NCBI GenBank assembly: GCA_030549775.1
Contig: CM060175.1
Span: 15,916,212-15,980,211, forward strand
Source of the DNA: Tamarix chinensis
Lineage: Eukaryota; Streptophyta; Magnoliopsida; Caryophyllales; Tamaricaceae
Direction of reading: 5' to 3'
DNA: 64,000 nt
Below the pieces are notes generated by a model. It did not search any database and was not told the DNA's origin. It saw only the letters and a program-made list of their open reading frames with translations. This document shows positions 46,827 through 57,704 of this stretch, one piece after another. How positions within the stretch are numbered: position 1 is the first letter of the stretch; each line of letters starts with the position of its first letter. Both the position numbers and the translations under genes were made by a program.

Positions 46827-46921
46827 AGTCTTTATATTGGATATGACAGTAACACTTACTATTTCATATTTATGCTTATGATGAAAATGATTTTTTTAGA
46901 AGTTAGTGTTAGGGTATTACA
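46827..46921 (+). mobile_element. Orphan 3' terminus of a long LTR
   Basis: Reading plus, GGATATGACAGTAACAC then ~70 bp to AGTGTTAGGGTATTACA parallels the last ~100 bp of elements C and D (GGTGTGGCGGTAACAT ... GGGTGTTACA). It abuts the damaged edge of LTR G, so G may have landed in it. No partner or TSD was found. Confidence 0.45.
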
Positions 46922-47048
46922 AGTTCATAATGAGGGAAATGAAATTTTTTCTCTAGATCAAGGATGTTAACCTCAAAAGTTCTTAGTGATCACTAGCCTT
47001 TTATAATGCAACACTCAGCTAGCCTTGGATACATGAAATGACACTAGT
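46922..47048. other. Short spacer
   Basis: 127 bp of anonymous sequence between two LTR edges; no feature is seen. Confidence 0.5.
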
Positions 47049-47639
47049 TGTAACACCCCCAAATTTCATAACTTAAATTTTTATTTTAAAAGAGTTAATA
47101 ACGGAAGCCAAACATAAAACATAGGGGTGTCATAGCGCATCCAACATAGAAGAGGCACTCCCTATACTTAGTATATGCCGGGTGCAAGGCAAAAGTAACC
47201 TTGTACCTAGGAATAAAGTGTGGGAAGCACTTGATTCCACCACGATACAAGATAAGAAAAAGAGAGAAGGGAATAGATAGTAAAAATAGAGGACTAAGAG
47301 TTTAGAGAGAGATAGAGGTATCTGGATAACCATACCCTTTACCGAATCGGTTTAGCACTGACCTAAGCCAAGCACATCAAGCTAATAATCATCAATCACC
47401 TGCAAAATAGGGTGGATCTACTCATTGGATTGAGCAGCACCCATGAAAAGGATGATCGGTATGCTACGTACTGAGTAAGGTGACAATACAATCGAAATAG
47501 AAAAACACATGATTGTATACATTCACAACGAAAAGTATTATGCATGCAAGATATAGAAATCAATACATGGTGCTTATTGGTTTGGTTTGGTTTCGTATTA
47601 TTTGAATATGATATAAACCATTCTTTTATTTACATTGAG

Positions 47640-48080
47640 TTCTGGGACTCCATTATTCTCTACCGATGGAACAATTATCAATATATATACAACCCTAGGA
47701 CAAAATGCTCCTTGCCACTATTCTTATTGGTGGAACGTTTATTAATACAACCTCGGGGCAAAATGCTCTTGGACACTATTCTCATATGATGGAACAGACA
47801 AGTACAATCGGTCTTGATTCATGTAGTCTTTCACTTTAAATGATTAGCGTCTTATCAATGATTATGATCATTCTCGGACCACACTATTCTCAATCGGTGG
47901 AACGGTTATTCCATCCCAAGGTAAAATGCTCCTGGCCACTATTATTACCGGTGGAATGGTAATAATATATAACCCCGGGGAAAATGCCCCTGCCACTATT
48001 CTTACCAGTGGAACAATAATATTATACATCGTTGGGGAACGGGCATATACAATCATGTGATCTTTCACTTTAAATTATTA
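47640..48080 (-). repeat. Dyad plus repeat module (LTR H)
   Basis: Units of the CACTATTCT-ATTGGTGGAAC type are spaced ~58-65 bp, linked by CAAAATGCTCCTGGC. They are divided into two clusters by the CACTTTAAATG box at 47832-47842 and the box at 48066-48076. Confidence 0.82.
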
Positions 48081-48889
48081 ATATCTTATTCATGATTTTT
48101 TTATGAGTACAACTTAATTAAGGTAAGCAAAGATATCAACATATAGATAACGAGACCGTTCTCAAAGATTAACATGCTTATTTCCCCCTAGGAACCCTAA
48201 ATTCACAAATTAGGCACAACTCCTCCCATACTGATTATTAATCCACAAAATTTAGTATATATCCCAAAAATATTATCATTATTAATATACCAAAAATTTA
48301 CGATCTAACTCTCATGTCTCACACATGCGATAATAGCCATATCTCCAAAAGTTACTGTTTATAAGGCTCCTAAACCCTAATTTCATTGGTAAGTCATAAT
48401 TTTTCCTATAAGGCTCATATAATTACCAAGTTCAATATAAATCCTCAAAATACCCATATCAGTAACACATCCAAAATTCGTGTCCTAACTCTAACGTTTT
48501 ACACATGTGATAATAACATTACTGTTTTAAGGTTACTATTCCCAAATTAGGCTATTTTCTCATCTGAAGAACTTGTGACCTACACTTCACATGATATTAT
48601 TATAATATTTTAATCCATCTAATATGTTAAAATTCCAAAATTCTCATATTAACCCATATTGACCAAAATACCCTTAAAGATAGCTGATATCCCTTATTTT
48701 ACGAAAATCTTATATCCTCAATATCATTATTTCCAAATCCTCCTTTTATCAACATACATCTCAAATATAATTATTTCCCACTTATTGCTTCTTCCGAAAT
48801 TTCCAAAGCTTCACCTAAGAATAATTAACAAAAAATAGTTAGAATTAATGTTATAATTAATGAAGGGTTAAGGTAATGGAAAGGAAAAT

Positions 48890-49870
48890 AATGGGGAAAA
48901 ACCAAATCGGGGATCGAAAGAGGTCTCGACTAAAAATTGTCTACCGAGCAAGGGAGGCTAGCAACAACACAACCTGCTATTGCTAGAGGTAGCACAATAG
49001 CAAGGAAGTCCTAAAGGAGGGGGTGGGATTGGTGGAGTTAGCCAAAGGGAGGGGGTGAGCAATGGTGGAAATTGCCAAAGGATAGGGAGGTGTTTTAGTG
49101 GAGTTTATCAAAGATTGGGGGAAGGGATCATATGGTTTTACTATAGCTATGGAGTTAGTAATGGTGGATATTGTTGTAGCTTGGGGGTAGGTTGTGGTGA
49201 AATTTGTTGTAGCAAGGAAGAGAATAAAAGAAAGACAATGGTGCAGTAGTTGTTGTTGTAGGTAGTGGGTATTGGAATGGAAGCTTTGGTCGATGGTAGG
49301 GGGTAGGTTATGGTGAGTTTTGCTATAACTAGGGGGTTGGAATAGTGAGTCTTGTTGTAGCTAGGGGTAGATGTGGCAAAAGGTGTCGATGCTTGGGGTT
49401 GAGGTGTGGAAAATGCTGCTGGTGGAGGTGTATATGGTTCTGTTGGGCTCGCCAGTGGGGGTGATTTTTAGGTTGTTTTGGTGACAGTAAGGAGGCAAAA
49501 GAAGGAGGAGAGAGGCTGTGTTGGTGGTGCTAATTCTGTAGAAACAAAAGGGAGAGAAGGAGGCATTGGAGTGTATTTATTGCTGGGTATATATGCACAC
49601 ACACGATCAGGTGGGGAAGGGAAGATGTGGTGATCGGGCATAATTTCAACCTTGACCTTAGAAATAAGGAGGGGGGAGGTAATGGGGTAGATGGGTAGGC
49701 TTTGGCAGGGGGAGACGTGCATGTAAAGGAGAATGAGAATAGAAGAAAGGTGGGGTGATCGGCAGAGAGAGAGAAAAAAGGATAAAGAATTAAATAAGAT
49801 AAAGAGAGGGGAAGAAAAAGGAGAAAGGGAAAGGGAAAGGAAAAGTGTGGGTTTAGGTTTAGGTTAAATA
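48890..49870 (-). repeat. Purine-rich block of LTR H
   Basis: G-rich plus strand with GGTGG, GGGGG and GGAGAG runs. Minus- and plus-strand open frames (49055-49249, 49468-49722) are low-complexity and not supported as genes. Confidence 0.75.
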
Positions 49871-50087
49871 ATTTAGGTTAGGATTTTAGGATAAGTTTAA
49901 TTAAATAATTATTCAGGATTAGATTTAATTTAGGAAAAATATTAATAACTCAAAATGAAAATTGGGATTAGGTTAAGATTTAGGATTAGGGAGTTAGGAT
50001 AAGATTGAAAAAAAAATCCCTGAGGTTAGAATTAGGTTATGATATTAATTGACCGGGATTATGGTTAGCTAAATTCGAGGTATTACA

Positions 50088-50596
50088 CCACTTCCCTTAA
50101 ATTATCACCAAGTAATACACTTCTAATCTCAATGGAGAATTAAGGAGATAAAAAATATCAAAGGATTTTCCAGAGCTTTTATCATAGCACGTGTATTACC
50201 AAACCACATGATTTATAGCAGTTATAGTTTGAGTCACCATCACAATAGCTATAATAGCCATCAATAGAGTAACTTATGAAGTCCAAACAAAGCTTAAGAT
50301 CCCCAAGTGAACTTTTATGACTGGTGTCGACCTCTAACAATTCAAAAAACTTTGATCACTTTTTCTATCAGAGCAAGATGATTGATTTGCTTGGTTCTAC
50401 ACTAACATTTTTGGTATTAACCCAAATTTTAACACTTTGAAGTTCCAAATTATCCCAAACTATCCCATTATGAAATAAAAATTAAGGAAATTTAGATTAA
50501 AACAAAACAAGGTTCTCAATGAGGAAATTCAAAAACTCTACTACATTGGCTTCATTAGGGAATTTCATTACCTCAATTAGCTTAGAAGCATGGTGT
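50088..50596. other. Anonymous spacer
   Basis: About 500 bp without recognisable frame or repeat termini between LTR H and the gypsy-type solo LTR. Confidence 0.5.
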
Positions 50597-51700
50597 TGAT
50601 GTAAAAGAATAATGGTAATTCCAGGATCTATGAGGAATAATATTCATAGATTGATGAAGAATTAGGAAAGTTCGAGCAATAACTAAAAAATAATTCAAAT
50701 AACTAAAATTTGAATATTTCCTATCTAAGATTACTCTAAGTAGTCCATGAAAGGTTTATTCAATCACAAAGAGAGAATGAACCAAGTGAATTACTTGTAT
50801 TAGATTTCAATATAAACCATCCATCAACATCTTATAATGTTTCGACATTTCATGTCTTATATAGGAGTTAGGACATTGCTAACTAACACATTAATTTAGC
50901 CACATGACACACAAATGGATAACTACACATAAACTAGTATTAACAATGATGAAAGATTAGTGTGAATGCAGCTTAAAGTGGATCGTTTGGTTGTCTAATT
51001 TGGAAGATTCAAGCAATAACTCAAAAAGAATTCAACAAGAATTAAAATAACTCAACAAGATTTAAATAACTCAAATTTAAACATTTCTTATCTAAGATTA
51101 CTACATGTAATCTTAGTAAAGGACTATTCTATCACAAAGAGAGGATGAACCAAGTGAATTACATATATTATATTTCAATATAAATCATCCATCAAATCTT
51201 ACAATGTGTCCACATTTCATTTCTCATATAGGACTTTGGATATTTCTAATTAGCACACTAATTTAGCCACATGACACATAAACGTCTAATAGCACATAAA
51301 CTAGTATTAATAATGTATTTATATCATATATAATACATGACTCAACAAATACCATTACAAAAAATTAAGCTAAGTAGTACATGAAAACAATTAACAAGAA
51401 TTCTAATAAAAAAATGATGTTGACTCAAAATTTTGGCTAGGTCTTCTTGACTTGACTTTCATGCACAATACCTTTCTTTTTAATAGCTTGTAATATGTGA
51501 AAATCTTAAGTATCTTGAATTCTTAAATAAATAGATCTTCTTCCTACAAATATGTTACATACTTGCATGAATGATTTAAAGTAATATCATCAAGGTTAGT
51601 TAGAGTATTATTATCGAAGACACATAATGTAATCTTTTCCATAATCAAGTATGCCAATTTATTATCACCTTGAGTATCACCTATAGATGCTCCTACAACA
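50597..51700 (-). mobile_element. Solo LTR related to the 8804 gypsy element, with internal duplication
   Basis: It begins TGATGTAAAAG and ends CTACAACA, matching the TGATG...CATCA ends of the gypsy LTR at 14767-20777. It shares ATCACAAAGAGAG, AAGTGAATTAC-TGTATTAGAT, a TAATC/AAATCTTAAGTAT segment and GATGC-CCTACA. A ~290-bp internal segment is duplicated (about 50672-50958 and 51012-51326, offset 368 bp at the ACCAAGTGAATTAC word). No gag or pol lies beside it, and the flanks (GGTGT, AGAAT) show no TSD. Confidence 0.72.
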
Positions 51701-52429
51701 AGAATGACCTATGGGTACCCTCTATTCCTTATTGTAGAGTTTGAGGTTTTCTTCATACCCACAACCTTATGTGCCACGTTTCTAACATTATTCTAACTCA
51801 ACCTCTTAGATGGAACACTAGTTTAACTCAGTATTGTTTCCCCTTTTTGAAATGTAACACATTCTTAAATTTAATTTCTGGAAAATTTTAATCATAATGC
51901 ATACTTTAAAGTTTGGAGACCTCATCTGAATGCAACTTTCTCTACTAAGTCTTCTTATAATAGCATCTATAGTTCTCTTCCTTTATCCTCTCAACCTTTC
52001 CTTTTCTATTAAGTTTTTAGGTATGACTTGAGGGAAATATTAGAGACACATGGAAACATTTATGTAATACCCTTATTTTTATGGAGAATCCTCACTAATT
52101 TAGTTAATTTTAGCAAAATGGCAACCAAATTTAATGTTTTATTTGGTAAATAATAGTTTTATTAAACCAAATGAACAATTAGGTTCATACTAAACATATG
52201 AATAATCATATATATTAAGATGAGCCAAAACATTTCTATACAACTTATGTTTGGTCACTGTACTAAGCCTAATATGAATATCATGGATCAATTTCTGAAT
52301 TATGTTACCTAAGTGATCCACTTTGATTTAGAATACTGCCATATTCCACACACTTTAGATGTTATAAAGAAATGAATGTATGAAAACTCTAATAACACCT
52401 TGAATTCCTCTCTTATGTCTTGCATGTTA
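51701..52429. other. Anonymous spacer, possible LINE 3' flank
   Basis: No frame is recognised. It may include the 3' UTR of the LINE called from 52430, but no poly(T) tail marks its end. A TGTAATACCC word at about 52074 resembles an LTR head but has no partner edge. Confidence 0.4.
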
Positions 52430-54925
52430 AATCAACCATTGAATGTATTGTGCCCAAGAGTGAGGATCAAACCTGACTCTTAGCCATTCTGTTGTCAGTT
52501 TCCCACATAACTAGGCAAAAGGACCAGAAACCAAAAGGTGAGTGAGATCTTTTGGTGTATTTCCACAAGTAGAGCATGTAGGGTCCTCAGTGACACCCTA
52601 TGCAACAAGTATGTCCTTTTTATGAATTGTTTGATGATATAAGAGCCAAGCACTCACCTTATGTTAAGGAATTACATCATGTTACCACAAAAATGAGACC
52701 CAAATCTCCCTCTCACCTCTTAAAATAATTGCTTCATACATTCTATGAATACTGAATTTGTCCCTAGTAACACTAGGCTGAATATGAGCTATAGTGACAA
52801 TCCTTAAGCTCATGACCTTGTAAAAAATATAGGAGAAGTGAGGCTTTCATTGGTAATATTTAATTAGGTTTTTTCTTGATGTATACTTCATGAACCCACT
52901 TGATCCATAAGCCTTATTTATGTTGCATAATGTGCCATAAGTGTTTGGCTATGGCTGCCCTATTCCACCAAAGTGAATAACAGGTCCTCTAGCCTCCTTT
53001 AGTTTTTGGCAAACATATGCTTTTCCAAGATATAATGGCCTTATTACCAATAGTTATCCTTATCCAAAAATACTTTCTACACATTGATTCAAATGGGTGG
53101 ATCGCTTACTTAGGGAGTAGGAAGATTTAAGCCCACAAGTGGTAAATATCAAGTAAGACAGAGTTAACTAACTATAATCTACTAGTATAGCTAAGGAATT
53201 TAGAGGTCCAATAGCTCACCTTATTAAGGATCTTATAAAGAAAAGGTTTATAATGATTTATGGATAAAGAAGTAGTATTTAGAGGCACTCCAAGAGGCCT
53301 AAAAGGGTAATCACCCTCATTGCACATCATTTTATGAAGTAATTGCCTTTTTTCCATCTCAGTCACACTAACAAAATAAGCAAATCCCTTATTAGGATTA
53401 GCTTTCAACCCTAATACACTCACAAACTCATTAAGTTTCTCTATGATAAAATGGAAAAAATTCAGATCTCCTTCACTAAAAATGAGTAAGTCATAAAAAA
53501 ACATATGTCAATAATTTTTTGTGGCTTACATCAGGAGTAATACTTGAAAAATTGGTTCTTGCACAACTTATTGAGGCTTATATGCAAATATTCCGCTCCT
53601 AGTATAGATAAGTAGGGTGAAATTGGGTCACCTTTCCTTAGGAATATTTCATTGGGGAAAGGTATAGCGAGAGTACAATTAATATTTAAGAGAGTTGTAT
53701 AATGCTAATACATTCCATAACCATTTATACAAATCTCAAAGCAAAGACATAAGCTGAAAAAATATGATTTATGAAAGGCCATTCAATATTTTCATAAGAA
53801 TTTTGCAAGTTAACCTTCAATATGAGCCTAGGAATCAAGTTTTTCCAACCATAATGCTTCACAAATTCCTAAGCTAGGAGCACGTTGTCACTAAGCGAGC
53901 CCCCTTTAATAAAAGCAACTTGAGAAATATCTACCAACTCATGGAGTACATTCTGCATTATGTTTGTGAGAGTTTTAGAGATAATTTTGTATATCACAGT
54001 GTAGTTGGCCATAGGTCTGAAGTCTTTGGCTTTCGTTGTGTTTGGCACCTTAGGAATAAGGGTTATAGTAGTGTTATTGAATTGCCTAAATAATCTCTTC
54101 AAATCATATAATTCCTTCACAGTACCTACAATATCCTCTGCAATAATGTTCTAATAACTCTTATAAAAATAGGGAGTATAGCCATTAGTTCCAAGACTCT
54201 TAAGCTCATGTATAAACAAAAGAGAGTATCTTTTATTTCTTTCACTATGATAGGATTCAAAAAGAGGGATCTACTAACTTCATTCAACTTTTGTCTATGG
54301 AATAGGTGAGGGTCAATGTGTTGCAGCTAGTGACTATTAGTACCAAGTAGGTTTTGATATAAATAAGTTATAGTGGAGATCATTAATGAGTCTATACAAC
54401 CTATTTTGAGCTTTTCTACCTTTCACATTTGTGAAAAAGTAATAAGTGGTTCTATCTCCAATTTTAATGAAACAAATATGAGATTTTTTTTTGGAAATAA
54501 GGTTCATCCTCTTGAGTTATCTATTTACAAATACTTGCACCATCTTTCTCTTGTTACATTAGTTATGAATACATAAGGTTTAGCACCAAGTTATACTTAG
54601 TTATGTTCCACTATTTCTAAGCCCGTTCCTTCTTAGTAGTAACATGTCCCCAATTTTGGTTGGGGGTTTTAAGATTTTATTTTAAAATTTTGATTTTCTA
54701 GAACAATTGAAAAGCTTAAGTGCCTTCAACCTAAATATCTTAGCTTTCCTGTAATGTAGGGAGGAAATCTTATTTTATCACCTAAAAATTGTTGAACTTG
54801 AATGGTTGTGTCCCCCACCCACCCAAGTTGAAGGAATTGATTGTGCTTATACCTTATACCAATATCTTGAATAATCTTCATCCCATCTTTTCCTCCACTG
54901 TGGCTTATCCATGTTTATCTAGTGT
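52430..54925 (-). pseudogene. LINE (non-LTR retrotransposon) ORF2 remnant: RT and zinc-finger end
   Basis: Reading minus, the frame 53869-54120 has ITLIPKVPN...KDFRPMANYTVIYKIISKTL and SQVAFIKGGSLSDNVLLA, typical of LINE RT. Next (53520-53868) is a decayed palm region. The frame 53172-53504 has FFYDLLIFSEGD, where the FADD catalytic box has lost its first Asp (Tyr), then GLKANPNKG, FRPLGVPL and YWTSKFLSYTSRL. At 52870-53000 is WNRAAIAKHLWHIM...LWIKWVHEVYIK, and at 52500-52620 CSTCGNTPKDLTHLLVSGPFA, the C-terminal zinc-binding domain. Upstream (54640-54900) KAKIFRLKALKLFN resembles the linker before RT. Many stops make it inactive. Its 5' side is cut by the chromovirus at 54926. Confidence 0.88.
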
Positions 54926-56008
54926 TGTAATTCCCCAAATTTTATCTAAACCTTATCTTGAGTGATTAATATCATAACATAACTCTAATACTTAGGAAAT
55001 TTATATTTTTACCTAACACTAATATCTATTCAAGTCATTAATATATAACCCTAATATAATTAAACTATCCAAATACCCTAACCTAAATTATTCTAACCTA
55101 ATTATAATCTTAAAACCAAATCTAACCACTTTCCCCTTTTCTCTCTTTTTTTTCCTTCCCCACCTATCAATCTCTTTTCTCCTTTTATTTCCCCTTTCTT
55201 CTGCATGAAACTTTTTCCTTAAACAATGCATCTACTTTTCCATTTTACCATCACCCACACTATATCCCCATAAACTCCCACCGCATGTGTTTACAAGTAG
55301 GACTTGATGTTTATGGTGGGTGTACCTTCCTTCCTTCTCTCCCTCTCTACGTGCATGTGTATATATGTAACACATTAAATACCTCACCTAGCATCCTTTA
55401 TCCCTCTCTTTTTCTATTCAAACTATCACCACCAATCAAGTTTTCTTTTCTTCCTCTCCCTCCATCTCACCATTACCAAACATTCCCCATAAACCACCAC
55501 CGACCATCCTTACCACACCTCCCTCCTTTACACCGATAAATCCACCAAAACCCCACCATAACCACTGGCTAAAATCACCAATATATCCTCTTTAAATTTG
55601 GCAAACTCCACCAAAACACACCATATTCCATCCTCCCTTGAGCTTTGGTGATCCACACCATTCCTACCCCTACCACTGATAGCCTCCACGGTTCCACAAC
55701 CTTGTGCACCGGCCAAAGTCATCAATTCTCACCCACCACCTTTGGCTAATTTTGTTGCTGCACACCATCCCCATTCATCCCCCTCTACCATTCCCTAATC
55801 CCTACCTTTGGTACCAACCACCGCAACCCACCACCTTCATTTAGCCTTTTCAAACATTCCACACCCTTGAGGAACAACACACACTACCGTTTCTCGCTTA
55901 TTCCCTTAACACTCCCCACTGATCCCCTCCATTTTTTATGCAACTCAAAAATGAATCCATTATCTTAGTTTGGTTTGGTTTGGTTTTCCTCCCTTATTTC
56001 ACTCTTCC
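54926..56008 (+). repeat. Truncated 5' LTR of element I
   Basis: Collinear with the first ~970 bp of the right LTR: AT-rich head with TAATAT, ACCCTAA and CTAACCTAATT words, then a CT-rich tract (55130-55990) with AAACATTCCCCA and AAACCACCACCG words also present at 58245. Homology ends near the TTCACTC word at 55999-56005. Confidence 0.85.
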
Positions 56009-57573
56009 TTGAGTGCATGTGTGGTGGATAGTCGATTGTTGGAGGAGCTTGGGGAGATGGGGATAGAGATGATCCAACATGATGACCTAGAGGTCTGGAT
56101 GAGTTTCTTGATGAGTATGAAAGTTTTTGATGAGATATAAGCAATAAAACTTGAAGATGTTAAGCTTGAGAGGATTCAAAAGAACACTTAGGATGATTGA
56201 AATGAGGGTTTCCAAATTCATGAGGATGGTAACATTTGCTACAAGGTTCATTGGTGTGGACCCTAGAGTTACGCTAACTTGAAATGCTAGATATTAGATA
56301 AGGGTTAATGTACTCCGTATTTCATCCACCCAAGAAGGGATAAATTGAATAAGGACCTAAAGTGGATCTACTGGTGGTCTTGCATGAGTAGAGAGGTAGC
56401 GGAGTTTATTTTGAGGTGTATGACCTATCAGAAGGTTAAGATCAATCACCAAAGGCTTGCAGGGTTAGTCCATTCTTTAGACATTCCAAAGTGGAAGTGG
56501 AACTCTATATTGATGAATTGTGTGAGTGAGATGCCAAGGAATTGCAATGGGTGTGATATAATATGGGTTTTTGTTGATAGGTTAAGTAAGTTAGCAATGT
56601 TTGTGCTAATGAAGTCGAGTTAGAATATGGATCAGTTGGCCAATGCTTATATGAGGTTTGTGGTGAGTAGATATGGTATATCTACCAATATAGTCTCCTA
56701 TTGAGATTTTAGCTTCCTTTCACACTTTTGGGGGAAGTTACAAGAAGTTATGGGCACAATATTGAGAATGAGTACCACTTTCTACCCAATTATGAATGGG
56801 CAGACTAAGAGGATGATTTAGATACTTGAGGAGATGTTACGGGCTTATGTTATGGACTTCTTGGATATTTGGGAGGACCATCTATGTTTGGATGAGTTCT
56901 TGTACAATAATAATTATTACGCTAACATAGGGATGGTGCCTTTGAGGTACTGTATGGATGCAAGTACCATACACCCTTGTGTTGGATCAACATCAGTGAG
57001 ACTGTTATACTTGGACTAGAGATGATTAAGTAGATAGCTTAGCAAGTTTGACTAATCCAGTATAGAATGAGAACAACTCAGAGTCTTCAGAAGAACTATG
57101 TAGATAAGAGGCACCAAAATGAAGGATTCAAGCCAAGGGATGAAGTTTTGGCGAGGATTTCACCCAATAAAGGGGTGTAGAGATTTGGTAGGAAGGGTAA
57201 GATGAGCTTGAGATACATGGTTCCTTTTGAGATTCTTGATAGGGTTGGCTACATACCACCTAACACTTCCATCATAGTTTACTTGAGTTCATTATGTCTT
57301 CTACATCTCTTAGTCGAGGAAGTACATCATAGATCCATTCGTGATGAGAGCAAGCTAGAGGATTATTTGTCCTATAAGGAGGTACCTTTGCAGATTCTTC
57401 ACACTAAGGTGCGCAAGACTCAGATGAGCTCAGTTTCACTCATGGATATTCTTTGGATCCATCATGGACTTGAGAAGCTAACTTGGGAGATCGAGAAGGA
57501 TACGAGCAAGTTGCATCCCAAGCTTTTCAACATCAGTGTGTTAGGATTCGGGTTTTCTCTTTTAAGGGGGTAG
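56009..57573 (+). pseudogene. Integrase and chromodomain remnant of element I
   Basis: The reading begins in the RNase H-integrase linker (56040-56300). It then has IHPRRDK...WIYWWSCMSREVAEFILRC and TYQKVKINHQRLAG (zinc finger, second Cys lost to Tyr), and PKWKWNSILMNCVSEMPR, where the first catalytic Asp reads Asn. DRLSKLA follows, then the VSRYGIS and WGKL parts of the core, MLRAYVMDFLDIWEDHLCLDEFLYNNNYYANIGM (56834-56935), RYMVPFEILDRVG, and finally a chromodomain-like end ILWIHHGLEKLTWEIEKD (about residues 83-100 of the frame at 57202-57573). The order is diagnostic of chromovirus Tekay/Del-type integrase. At least four stops or frameshifts make it non-functional. Confidence 0.88.
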
Positions 57574-57688
57574 TTCTCAATAGTGTAGTGTCAATTATGG
57601 TAGAGCTTACTACCAAGATCACCTTCCCTTACATCCTCTTTTACCTTTTTTCTAACCTTAACTTCTTAACTTCGGTGATGAAGTCTCA

Positions 57689-57700
57689 TTTAAGGGGGTA
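57689..57700 (+). promoter_or_regulatory. Polypurine tract of element I
   Basis: ATTTAAGGGGGTA lies immediately before GTGA and the LTR start TGTAATACTTAG. A near-identical TTTTAAGGGGGTAG occurs at about 57560-57573, at the end of the chromodomain frame, suggesting a local duplication. Confidence 0.7.
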
Positions 57701-57704
57701 GTGA

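Larger units (their letters stand above)
47049..50087 (-). mobile_element. Solo LTR H, ~3.0 kb family
   Basis: The left edge is TGTAACACCCCCAAATTTC and the right edge is ATTCGAGGTATTACA. On the minus strand its first 100 bp (TGTAATACCTCGAATTTAGC, then ATTAATATCATAACCTAATT) closely match the LTR at 57705, so both belong to one family. Module: dyad variants at 47832-47842 and 48066-48076 with GGTGGAAC/CACTATT units at 47640-48030; purine block 48890-49870. No coding DNA is present. The flanks CTAGT and CCACT are not a convincing TSD. Confidence 0.82.

Noticed and set aside
47044..50092. CTAGT and CCACT as TSD of LTR H
   Set aside because: Only three of five bases agree, which is not better than expected by chance given the freedom in placing the edges.
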